Shown: positions 33,901 to 43,800 of the stretch, piece after piece
Position numbering within the stretch: position 1 is the first letter of the stretch
Layout of the letters: every line of letters starts with the position of its first letter
Source of the DNA: Rhea pennata
Lineage: Eukaryota > Chordata > Aves > Rheiformes > Rheidae
Reading direction: 5' to 3'
NCBI RefSeq assembly: GCF_028389875.1
Contig: NC_084673.1
Span: 16,653,501 to 16,717,500, forward strand
Length of the DNA stretch: 64,000 bases
The notes under the pieces: model-generated
Told to the model about the DNA's origin: nothing
Seen by the model: only the letters and a program-made list of their open reading frames with translations
Database searches by the model: none
Translations under genes and position numbers: made by a program

Positions 33901-35925
33901 CCCCGTCAGCGTGGACTGTAAAGTGCAGGTACTGCTTCTCTTCCTGTTTGGAGGGTAGAAAATTCAAATATCCTCCTCCAACAAACCCCTCTGGCATCCG
34001 GCCTCGTTTTAGCCCGGGGCGCTTACGAGCCCCAACGCTACGAGCGCCCCAAGGCCCCGGTGAGAGCTGCTCTGCTGAGACGGCGAAGGAGGCCACGCGC
34101 CTCCCCGTTTCTGCCGAGGGCCTGGCCCTCGAGCGCTGCCCAGCGGATGCAGGCTGGCGGGAGCTGCTGGCTCTGCTGGCCTTGCAGCTGCAGCCCCCGG
34201 AGCTGGGGCCCTGGGGCAGGAGCTGCCCACGGCCACGTGCGCCCAGCCAGCAAGACCCTCTTTGCCTGCGGAGCGCCCAGCAGGCTGTCTGCAGCGCGGT
34301 CGAGGAAGGACTCCTCTTGCCTGGGGCTATGGCCACGTGGTGCCCTTAGACAGCGATAGAGAAGCAGTTTAGCATCGAGACAGATTTATGGACAGCAAAT
34401 TCTGTAAGGCTGGCCTGCACCATCGTAGCACGGGTACTTTTTGACTCATTCCGGCAGCAGCTGGTTCTCACAGCAAACCCTGTGCGCAAGGAGGCAGCAG
34501 CAGCTCAGCTGTGCTGTGGGCTTGCACACGGGCATGGCGGTAATAAAGCTCCTTTGCGTTACCCCCAAAGGAGATCTAGTGTCCCATGCGCTGTATGTGA
34601 ATATACATACATACATACATATATATGTATGTATATATTGTTTTTATCACAGAAAGGCAATGAGAGTGATCTTAGATCAGTGGACTTCTATCCTGGAAAT
34701 GGGACGTTTGATCTCATGTACTACCCCTACTATGGCAAGATCACGCACGTAAGTAAGAGCCCACATCGCAGCAGCTCTGTGCTACGTCTCCTTGGGGACA
34801 GGCGGGCAGGAGTCACCGCGCAGGGTATGGCCGCGATTTCTGGCCAGCTCGGGAGGCGGCAGGGAGGCCACACGAACAAGGAGTGAGCAAGGCAGCGGGG
34901 CACGATGCTTCCAGGGCTCTATTTCTGTCTCCAACAAGCTGCGGGAGCTCCTTAGGGACTCTGCTTGCCTCTTGCTGGCACAGGAACAACGACATTTTTC
35001 TTCTAGAAACGAAGACTGATTTTGCTGATTCCCTCAAGATGGTCTCAACACCAGCATGTTCCCGGGGTGCTAGGGAAGTTGATGGTTATGTGAGAGAAGA
35101 AAAACATGGGGCTGTTTTCAAACATAGAACCAAAGCACTTCAGGTTGGGTGGCTTGAAACAGAGTTGTCTAACATCAGTCTAACACATCTAACATGCTGG
35201 TTTGGTCCGAGCTGGTTTGTACAGCTCCGTACAACAAACAAAACAGCAGTCTGTAGGGGTGGGAGGTAACGCACATTCACAGCAAAAGCCGAAACGAAAG
35301 ACGCAGCAGCCTTTCGCCTCCTAGTGCGAGAGCAGCCGCTGCAGGCTGAGCGTGAGCCGCAGCACCCTAACGCTAGGTCTGCCTGTCGTTTAGACGCACT
35401 GATCTGAAGGAACTCCACGGACGACGACTTCTTTTTTTTTTTAATCACAAGCTGTTAACTCAACTTTTCAAATGGGCAAAAAGAAAGTATTTGTGACTCT
35501 TGTTATCCAGCGGTACTTCTCCTGGCAAACGCCCCAAGGGGCATGTTCCAGTGCCAGACCCAAGTGTCCAAACCCCGGTCACTCCGACAGGCACAAAACA
35601 GCCCGGCCTCAGTGTCTGGAGCAACGCCGACAGCAGCGAGACAACACGCTCAGATGCCTGAGAACTGTGAACCAGATACTCCCCTTCTTACTGAACACGA
35701 TAGAGCACTGCCTGCTTTTCTGATCCCTAAAAATTATACTTAATAGACCTCCCTTCTTTTCAGGTCAACTACACATCCCCACTGGTGGCTATGCACTTCA
35801 CAGACGTGAGGAAGAATAACTTGGTCCCTATCCAGTGCAGTCTGAAAGGGGAAGGTATCGTCAACAACGTCAATAACGACCGCTTCCTGGGCCGAATCAT
35901 CTTCACACTCAGCATCGGAAAGTAG
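27848..35925 (+). CDS. ATP1B4: ATP1B4, Na,K-ATPase beta-type subunit (BetaM), spliced
   Basis: Eight coding exons join in phase to 323 residues: 27848-27910, 30167-30329, 32264-32392, 32611-32715, 33094-33290, 33872-33928, 34653-34748, 35764-35925. The product is a type II membrane protein with a cytoplasmic N-terminus of about 75 residues, one span ([20 protein letters not shown]) and a large ectodomain. The ectodomain has the six Cys of beta subunits (167, 186, 196, 212, 235, 295), expected to pair in order, and five N-glycosylation sequons (134, 195, 241, 254, 272). [25 protein letters not shown] and YYPYYGK are hallmark motifs. In non-placental vertebrates ATP1B4 is reported to act as a true pump beta subunit, while placental mammals use it as a muscle nuclear-membrane protein with a long Glu-rich N-terminus. 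That acidic run is absent here. Confidence 0.96.
27911..30166 (+). other. ATP1B4 intron 1
   Basis: 2.3 kb of moderately GC-rich DNA with a small CpG-rich patch at 29340-29500 and an (AAT)n-type low-complexity run at 29038-29074. No further coding exon is supported. Confidence 0.6.
29038..29074. repeat. AAT-rich microsatellite
   Basis: A degenerate run of AAT/AAAT units in ATP1B4 intron 1. Confidence 0.85.
30167..30329 (+). CDS. ATP1B4: ATP1B4 coding exon 2
   Basis: The acceptor is CTCTTCCAG and the donor GTAGGT; 163 nt, residues 22-75 plus one base. The first part is mildly acidic ([14 protein letters not shown]); then comes the conserved pre-membrane segment [15 protein letters not shown] and GRTATSW. 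The internal ATG at 30230 could serve as a start if exon 1 were not used. Confidence 0.88.
30330..32263 (+). other. ATP1B4 intron 2
   Basis: A 1.9 kb intron, more than half of it the 15-bp tandem array at 30771-31862. The last 400 nt before exon 3 are CpG-rich. Confidence 0.9.
30771..31862 (+). repeat. 15-bp G-rich minisatellite, about 73 units
   Basis: Tandem copies of GGGGATGGTGGTGGA and variants (GGC for GGT, GCA for GGA, AGT for GGT, aggg for gggg) fill 1.09 kb. The anchors I measured keep an exact 15-bp phase from 30860 to the end; one extra G near 30856-30860 separates this from the first few units. Because 15 is a multiple of 3, every frame stays open on both strands, which yields long spurious proteins (Gly-Asp, Met-Val-Glu, Pro-Ser repeats). 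The G-rich strand is the ATP1B4 sense strand, so the intron RNA has G-quadruplex potential. Confidence 0.97.
32264..32392 (+). CDS. ATP1B4: ATP1B4 coding exon 3 (membrane span)
   Basis: The acceptor is CCGTGCAG and the donor GTGGGT; residues 76-118. It encodes the single span and the conserved juxtamembrane stretch [14 protein letters not shown]. Confidence 0.96.
32611..32715 (+). CDS. ATP1B4: ATP1B4 coding exon 4
   Basis: The acceptor is CTCTTCCAG and the donor GTGAGC; residues 119-153. It starts GVMIRPY, a beta-subunit signature, and carries sequon N134 (NAS). The preceding intron is only 218 nt. Confidence 0.96.
32716..33093 (+). other. ATP1B4 intron 4
   Basis: A GC-rich 378-nt intron; no other feature is seen. 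Open frames through it are read-through from exon 4. Confidence 0.85.
33094..33290 (+). CDS. ATP1B4: ATP1B4 coding exon 5
   Basis: The acceptor is TTCCCATCAG and the donor GTACGG; residues 154-219. It holds four of the six ectodomain Cys, sequon N195 and [19 protein letters not shown], the most conserved block of the family. Confidence 0.97.
33291..33871 (+). other. ATP1B4 intron 5
   Basis: A 581-nt intron, with no element recognised. Confidence 0.8.
33872..33928 (+). CDS. ATP1B4: ATP1B4 coding exon 6
   Basis: A 57-nt exon, phase 0 at both ends, residues 220-238 ([19 protein letters not shown]). It carries Cys235. The acceptor is GTTTTGCAG and the donor GTACTG. Confidence 0.95.
33929..34652 (+). 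other. ATP1B4 intron 6
   Basis: A 724-nt intron, GC-rich in the middle, ending with a TA/CA-rich repeat (34601-34639) that includes a perfect palindrome just before the exon 7 acceptor. Confidence 0.8.
34611..34634. repeat. 24-bp perfect palindrome in ATAC/ATAT repeat
   Basis: The stretch reads the same on both strands (left arm atacatacatat, then its reverse complement). It ends 19 nt before exon 7 of ATP1B4, in the zone where branch point and polypyrimidine tract normally lie. Confidence 0.85.
34653..34748 (+). CDS. ATP1B4: ATP1B4 coding exon 7
   Basis: A 96-nt exon, phase 0 at both ends, residues 239-270. It has sequons N241 and N254 and the conserved [11 protein letters not shown]. The acceptor is TTATCACAG and the donor GTAAGT. 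A TA-rich palindrome lies about 20 nt upstream. Confidence 0.96.
34749..35763 (+). other. ATP1B4 intron 7
   Basis: A 1-kb intron with no recognised element besides a short T run near 35431. Confidence 0.8.
35764..35925 (+). CDS. ATP1B4: ATP1B4 coding exon 8 (terminal)
   Basis: The acceptor is TTCTTTTCAG. Residues 271-323 start [15 protein letters not shown] and end FTLSIGK before TAG at 35923-35925. It carries Cys295 and sequon N272. The C-terminus is the family's usual end. Confidence 0.97.
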   Translation, partial: VNYTSPLVAMHFTDVRKNNLVPIQCSLKGEGIVNNVNNDRFLGRIIFTLSIGK

Positions 35926-36345
35926 CCACTGCGACCACTGGGCACTTAGCTTACGTCAGCCAGAGGCTTTTCCCTTCTTAAAGCCTAAAAGCCAGCATTT
36001 CTTCTGTTAGGAAAACGAGACACATGGAAATTTGTTAACTTATTTTTGTTCATATTTAGGAAACAAATGAGATGTAATTGAGCAAGGAACCACATTTTAA
36101 AAGATCTAATGTAAATTATTACTAGCAAAAGTTTAAAGATATATCCTAGGCAGAGAACCTGCTATACCATTTCAGTTTTAATTCAATATAAGCCCTAGTA
36201 TATGAATGCTATTTTCATAAGGTCATTTCAAAAGGGCACACACTTTTCCTGGCTTTATATTTTAATTTTTGCCATAGTCTCATGTACCTTTCTTAGGCAA
36301 AAGCTAACAAGGTGGTAGTTTATTAATACTATTTTTGTTAAAAAA

Positions 36346-36351
36346 AATAAA
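36346..36351 (+). terminator. Candidate ATP1B4 poly(A) signal, proximal
   Basis: AATAAA about 420 nt after the ATP1B4 stop; a second copy is near 36394. Both lie in A-rich sequence, so chance is possible. Confidence 0.4.
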
Positions 36352-37572
36352 CAGCAAAAATTCTGGATTATGCCTGCAATAGTTAAAAAAAAAAATAAAA
36401 CAAAATGGCAATTCTTGAAAAACCCTCCTAAGATCTTCAGCACCAGAGACACCTTTGACTGCAACATTGTACACAGCTTGTTCAGTACATGTAAGGTGTT
36501 AAACATTTGCTTTAGCATCTTTCCAGCTGTTCCCCTCTGAACTGGGAGGATTACTGCATCTCTCCCTCCTCCTCACTTCAGCAAATCTCTGCTCCCCAGT
36601 CCGGGCGGCCTGAAGGGAGCTGTGCTCTCCCTGGCCCCGCTCCCTGGCCGGAGACGCCTCCGGCCCCCGCTCAGACACAGAAGTGCCTGTGGAGCTTGTC
36701 AGGCCCCACCAAGCATTTTAAGGCTGGTCTTCCCAAAGGCAGAGGCCACAGTTGTAACGCTCGAGAAAGCCGCAGGAAAACGCGTGATCGTTCTATCGTT
36801 AAGGCGGTCAGCGCAGATCTTGGTGTAGGTCATCGGTTTATCAGCCCGGAAGGTCTATGAAGCATGTTCGCTCGAGTGATCTCTCCCCGGAGGATCCCTC
36901 CTGGGCCCTTCCTCAGCTTTGTGCCAAGCAGATATTCCCGCTGCCCTGGGTGGAAGTGACAGGCTAACGAACAAGAGCAGCGAAAACCGTCCAGGACGGC
37001 AGCATTTCAGGCAACAGAGGAATTGTTGTCGAGAGCAGGTCAAGCGTATGGCTGAAGCAGAGGCCGGAAAGCCAGAAAACTCGTGCTCTAGCTGGGGCTT
37101 CCTCCTTGCCCCCCAGGGAAGCCATTGCTTTGCTCCCTTCTTCCCTCTCCTCAGTTGGGTTATTTCAGAAAGGGGTCACAAGGCTTAATTTGTCATCAGT
37201 TATCTATAAAATCCTTTGCTACCTTTGTTTGAAAATTCTCTAGAAGAGCAAAGCACTACAGTGATTTCAGCACCTACTACAGTAAAATTCTCAACTTCTA
37301 GACCTTTAAGCTATGGACAGTCTAAAGTAGTTTTGATTCTTTATAAAAAGAAATATTTGAGCCACAGATGAAACATACTCTGTGTTGTTAGTTATGAGAA
37401 CACAGCAGGACACTTCAGGATACTGCATTCATTGGAAAGCACATTCACTAATACTGCTTACTGACTAAACAAGAGCTTTATGGTGTTTGTCCCACATCCC
37501 AGCTCAGATACTTAATATGCCATAATTTCTGTATCTATATTAAAGTCTCTAAGAAGTAATTTTTGTATTAAA

Positions 37573-37578
37573 AATAAA
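37573..37578 (+). terminator. Candidate ATP1B4 poly(A) signal, distal
   Basis: AATAAA 1.65 kb after the stop codon, followed by a T-rich stretch. If used, it sets the ATP1B4 3' end about 0.85 kb from the convergent LAMP2C 3' end. Confidence 0.4.
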
Positions 37579-38437
37579 GCTGACAACAGTAAAACCAACT
37601 GTATGCTCTCATTCTTAAGCCACTAGTGTAACAGATATAATTGGTAATTTTTGTCCTCTTCGCTGGCCGCTCAGGGGATGGATTTCAAAGATGCATGTAA
37701 TTTGATCCTTGAATTTTGAACATTTGATTAACTTTCTAGGCCTGAAGAGATCAGAAGCTGAATACAATAAGCTTCACTATATGGCAGGTACAGGAAACAA
37801 CTGCCTGGCAAAAGCTGCTTTTTAAGAAATATTAAAAATACGAAACAGAGGATATTTATGAACGATTTTTCCTGACGGGCATTGGGCAATGTTATTATTC
37901 TATTGACACAACTTACCCAAAAGGGCACATTCCGATCAACAGAAACTGGCTTTTGCCATGAAGACACTGCAGTGGTTGCAGTGTCTCTTCCTTTGACATC
38001 AGAAAGGAGTTAAAACCACAGATGTTTCCTAGTCTGCCGACTGTTTTAGCTATTTTAAAACAAGGATCTACATTTTTATTTCTGTAGGATTCTGAACAGA
38101 AACAAAAATGTCCGTGCTTCAGGCCATGAAATTAACAACTATCCAGCTGACAACAGGACAAAACTCTATTTGTATCTATTCCGCAGCTGCCTATTAGCAG
38201 GATCTGTGAAGCAGCTAGTACTATGCGTTATCAGATACCGGACCTCTGCTTTGATCCAATGAGTAAAGAAAGATCAACTAATTGGAAAGTAAGAGCATGA
38301 GCAATTTAGAAGCAAAAGCTTTGGTTTCCACACCAACACCCAGACAAGTCATGCTGACAGCCCCACTGGAAAAGCTTTGAGAAACTGCATGCATGTCTAC
38401 TTACACTAAACAAAGCTTCATAAACATCATAGTTAAC

Positions 38438-38443
38438 TTTATT
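38438..38443 (-). terminator. Candidate poly(A) signal of LAMP2C
   Basis: AATAAA on the minus strand 2.2 kb after the 9C stop; another is at 38075-38080. This would be the overall 3' end of LAMP2. Confidence 0.5.
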
Positions 38444-40685
38444 GTGTAATACACATATGCTGCTTCCAGCAGATTTGTACAGTCATTTGCAAATTCAGAG
38501 AACTGTATATACCATTCTTCATGCCACAACCCTAAAGTGCTGGTTCAATTTTTGACTTCTATTGAAGCCCAAACTAGTACATTTTTTATATATATATGCA
38601 CTTAGGAAATTGCCACATTTTACTAAAATAATCTGCCAAAGTGATGCAAGACACTTTGATCTAGAACCTGAGCATGAAATCATGGATGGAATCCATCTGC
38701 TGGCAGCGCAGAAGCAACACGCTTTGACAGACAGCTGTGATTCAGAAATTGCCAGTGTCAAAATAATCTGCCATTCATCTCTCTTGCAGGAATATCAAGT
38801 ATTGTGAGAGCAAAGGTACAACACAAAAGGCCAAGACAGCCAAAACTGAAACACACAATCCAGTCCAGCAGCATTAAATTACATCCCCTAAATAAGAGGA
38901 CTTGGTTCAAGAACCCATTTGCAGTTAAAGTCAGTTATATTAGATTCCAGCAAACCTTAAATTTGGTCACAGCAAGGAGAGAATAATTGAAAGCAGACGT
39001 ATTTCTCTAACGTCAAAGCTAACTCTTTAGAAATCTCCCTTCCCCAAATTTAATGCTAATGTGATTTAAACATCATTGTTGACTATCTCCTTTACGCACG
39101 TGAATTACTGAAGGTGCCCTCCTAAGGGTGTAGATGCAGGCTCAACACACAGGCAGATGAAGTATTAAGTAGCTTTACCAAACACCTGCTGTAAAGGAAA
39201 CACTCCTTCCACTGCCTGCTACCACCAGCTGTTTGTGGAATTGGCATCTCTCACCATCGCACAGATGAAAAACAGAGTTCGCTTGTTGTGAAAGGCTTTT
39301 GCCAAGCTGGATCAAAGAGCTGAAAAGAACAAGAGGCTTCTTTCATCTTACCAACGTGAACCTATTTAGGAATGAGGCAGAATTCAGCTGCAAACAACTA
39401 GTTTCTATCTTGCTTCAGTTTAGATATGGAACACAAGATTGTAAAAGGTATATATTAAAGAAAGCAACTTTCAAGAAGTCAGATGCTCTTATTCCTTTGG
39501 AAGTCATGTCTTTTTGGCTTAAATTTCCGCTTTACGGTCAGCATTTTTCATGCTAGAAACTCTGTGCTCTTGCATTCTCAATACTGTTTGAGGGAGTCAT
39601 TAGGATGTTAAAGGCTGATTAATCCTAGCAAAACAAACTATTTTTACCTCTTGGCTTGCATGCCTAGAACACAGCTTTTCAATGACCCTTTGTAAATCCA
39701 TGAAAGCTTTCCAATGGAACTGCAGGAATCTCTTTAAACAGTCTGTGCTCTTAGTCACTATCTCAGACTCTTCCAAACACTCTTGAGCCTCACTGTATCC
39801 AGTGCTGAAACACTGGTGTAGTTCCTCTCATATCCACAGAATCAAAGCTGAAACTCACTGAAGCCACTGAAATTCCACCCTTCTCTCACTTTACAACTAG
39901 CCTCAAAAAAAAAAAAGTGTCAAACAAAATACGATACATTTCCTTTAGCAGGCTGTTCGCTCTTCTGAGTAGCGGAAGTTCTTATCTTATGGAAAGACTT
40001 ATCTTATGGAACAGACATTAAAGACATCATGCTAGTGCAAAGCAATTTTGCATACATTAGCGGTCAGCTTCTCCATACTGATGTTACAACACATTCGTTA
40101 CTAGAAGAATCAAATATTCCTCCCATGTCAATACATTAGTGAGGTCAGGTAGTACCGTTACATTCAGAAGGAACAGGAAATTCAGACCAACTCACAGGAA
40201 CAAGCTGGTAAATGATGAAAAAGACAACAGCCAACTTCTCAAATAGAAGTTTGTAAGAGTTTGGTATTATTTTCCTATGGCATATGCATTCACACCTTTA
40301 ATTATGGTTTTAAGCATCTGCATTATCTGAGTTAAGCTATACACAACTGGAAATATTTTCTTATAAAAAGATTAGTAATGCAAATAAAGTCTCTTAGATG
40401 TGTTCTTTAGTCAAAATAATCGCAATTCTCAAATGGACACACATCAGCTCTACTCAAATCTATCACCCCCAAAACACTTTCTCCAAAATCATACAGTAGT
40501 TTCAAATAATTCTGCAATTCATCTTCAGACTTATGACATATTATTCTGTTGTGATGTGTTGTTATTTTTCTTTTTTTTAAATAAATTATGAACTCATTTG
40601 TTTATACTTCTTTTTAAAGGGGGAAGAGCAGGGAGTCTGGGAAAAGAAGACCAGGAAGGGTGGCAGTAGAGGTGGAATTAAGAGG
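38444..40685 (-). other. LAMP2C 3' UTR (probable)
   Basis: An AT-rich tract after the 9C stop, reaching the candidate poly(A) signal at 38438-38443. No open frame of note. Confidence 0.55.
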
Positions 40686-40828
40686 CTATACAGACTGATA
40701 GCCAGTACGACTTTTTCTTCTTCCAATGATATAAGATACAAAGACAAGAATTATAAGGAAGCCAAGTGCCATGCCCACTGCGATGGGAATAAGAAAGTTG
40801 AGGTCAGAATCAGCAAAGCATTCTTCAG
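40686..40828 (-). CDS. LAMP2: LAMP2 terminal exon 9C
   Basis: [20 protein letters not shown], then the span and tail [12 protein letters not shown] and TAG, the LAMP2C ending. It is the most distal of the three. The acceptor is TTTCTGCAG. Confidence 0.97.
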
Positions 40829-43800
40829 CTGCAGAAAGAAGAAAAACAAAAAAAGCAAGGGAGAATAAATTAGTAAAGGAAAATAAGCATTAGAAACCAA
40901 GTAAAGCAAGGAACAAACATGTTTACAAATTTAAAAACATATCACTGCATTGTATACAATGAAAGTACACCTGAAGTGAAAACAGCAGCGAGCAAAGAAC
41001 TGATACAAAGATTGACTTCTTCAAATATATGCACTACACATGTAATTTGTACTAGTAAAACACTTCATTTGTGCATGAACCTTCACCTTCCTCTAATGTG
41101 CAGTTCACCCACAGGCACAGTAGACACGTCAAACTAGAACAGCTATCTGAGAGCACTTTAGCTGAGCACCTCTCACAGAGATGGTAAACTGGCAAAAAAG
41201 CAACATAAAAGACAGACTGGTATCCAAAGATATACATGCTGAAAGCACTGAACCAAAAACACTGATAGACTCTTTTGGGTGGGTAGCTTTATTTATTTTA
41301 ATCCAAATACAAGAAAAAGTTTATCATTTCAATTAAGAATTATGCACATCTTACTGAAATCAACAGAGCATATAAAAAAAGAGGAGAGACAGCTGTAATG
41401 CTACAGTGGTTTTCAATATACAGTTTGGAAAATATGCCATTAATGCTTTTCTGATACAAATACTCATGCAAGAATTAGCATAGGCCTTTCCAGGACAAGC
41501 ACTCGGAGCCAATTTCAAAACCAATGATACACCTTAAAGCATACATGGAGCAAAACCTAATATTCTTCCCCCATTTGTAATAAGAGAGCAGCTCCATCCA
41601 GGTGATGCCAGGATAAAACATTTCTTAAGATGCACAAGTAAGCTCTAGTAAGGGTGTTTGACTTTTATGTGCTTTTAAAAAAAGCCTAACTCCTTAGATT
41701 TTTTTTGCTTGATTTCTTACTAGAATAGAGTAACTATTATGCACATATTCAATGCTACGTTAAAATTTCAGTTGCTACTTTATGTTCATATTTAAACCGT
41801 TTGAGCCTCTAACTGAATTGGTCTTAGTTATGGGGAATTTACAGTCTGATTTAGCTCAGATATAGTCTGGTAAACACTTACCACTACCTTTTCATTAAAA
41901 GCTATGCAAAGCCCTTGGTCAGCAAAGAGGAAGGAAACCAAGAATACATAGAAGTTCAACACCTGAAAATACTAAACACCTGAAAATACAAAACTCAGGC
42001 AGTCTGAAGACACCTACTGTCAAGTTGAGCAACACTTGGGAGGAAGAGGAAAGGAAGCATGTACCTTATACAGCGAGCCATTTCAGAACATTACTAGAAT
42101 GTGACAAGCATTCACGCTTCTCAAAAGATGCAGCTTTGTTTGAATTGCATTGTACTTTTAGCCAGCTTTGACCACTAAAGATCAACATATACTGATTCAT
42201 TAATGGTGGCTATTGGGTCATTTACACTTCACACGAATTATTTTGCTAAGGATGAAAGGCAAGCAGCAACAAGAATTTTCTTTTTGCCTTCTTTAAAGGA
42301 AGAAGATTGCTGCAGTATGTATTATAATATGGCATAGTCACAAGTAATTTCCAGATTAAAAAGGGTAAAGCTTAGTACTATGATCGTTCCATCCTTTACC
42401 TCTCTCAAGTTTGCCACTCCTCTATCCACACATCACTACTGAGCAGTGGTGAGGAGCTTCAGAGGCACGTCTTCAGATGGGGAACTTGCTAAATGCACGC
42501 CATGACAAAGAATTCCTGTTCAGGCCAACAGGAGCAAGAGCCAAACTTTCTAGGCAGATTCGACTGAACGATTATCAGTTCCAAATAACCTGGAAATTTG
42601 GCCCCAAAATTTTTAGCCCCAATATAAAAGTCATCTTCCCTTTTAACTCCAATCATAAGATGCAACCGATACCAAAAGAACAGTAGTATTTGGGCTATCT
42701 GTTCTACAAGAGAGACATTCTGGTAAATCAGAAAAAGTTAAATGTATTCATTAACTGAAAAAAAAAATCTCTTGAAGACTATTAGCACAAAAAGCTAAAG
42801 AGACCAGCAGTCTGGATATCTTAGAGCATAGATTTAATATTTAGCAAACTGTATATAAGGCACAGTCAAAAATCAAAACAAACTGCAGTGTATGATTGAT
42901 TATATACATTGATATTCAACACCCAAACACATACAGCATTGGTTAAGTGCTATTCCCACACACTGAAACAAAACCATGTTTATTCACATAATGCCACTAT
43001 GCATTCTCAAGATTATAAAATTCAAAGTGTAGTACTTCAGAAGAATTGAAAATTTATCAATTGATTATGAAGTGGGACATGCTCAGTGCAAGTCGTTAGG
43101 CTCAAATATAAATGACAACATTAAAGTCTGCATCACTTCTTAATCAGGTGCTAGTTTTAAGAGTTTGCCTGACTCAGCATGCAAGTTGCTGATCTGTGTT
43201 TTGAGCTCATTTTTAAATAAAACTTTCTCATTTTAGAACTGCTCATATCCAGCATTACGGTGCTTCTTGTGACCAAAAAAGTAAGCCATTAGTACTAGGA
43301 CAACTAATCCTCCCAAAGCTGCTCCTACTGCTATAGGTACAATGAAGTTGTCCACCTCTGGGCTGCAGTCTTCAGCTAAATAGAAAAAGGGTAAGTTTGA
43401 AAAAGAAATCCATTTAAATATAAATATTTAATACTACAGTCTCCCTCTAGTTATTTAAAACAGTTATGCCTTTCCCCAACAGGACACTAGACAGTCATCC
43501 ATAAAACCTTGTCCTCCCCCCCCCAAAATACAATAGTAATATTCCACCTTCCCAAGCATTGTAACTAACAGACTCTTCATTCTATGATGATTTTGCTGAA
43601 GAGTATGAATTAGCATATTAATTAATGTACATTTATCATTACTGTATTAGATTGCACATGCTCCTCCTGTCATGAGACCTACAGACCACACAAGACACAC
43701 AATAGACTAACAAGAGGTATGGCAAAGGGGAGACTAGTGTCTCTTTGGAAACAGAAAGAAGTCTTGTGATAGTACTGTTAACAAATACGCTGGCAGTGCA

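Larger units (their letters stand above)
35926..38437. other. ATP1B4 3' UTR and convergent gap to LAMP2
   Basis: AT-rich sequence after the ATP1B4 stop, with a GC-richer island at 36590-37150. The tail of the ATP1B4 mRNA should be here. No coding feature is recognised. Confidence 0.6.
40829..43232 (-). other. LAMP2A 3' UTR and spacer before exon 9C
   Basis: It starts with the 9A 3' UTR and runs to the 9C acceptor, with candidate poly(A) signals at 42979 and 41288. No other feature. Confidence 0.6.
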
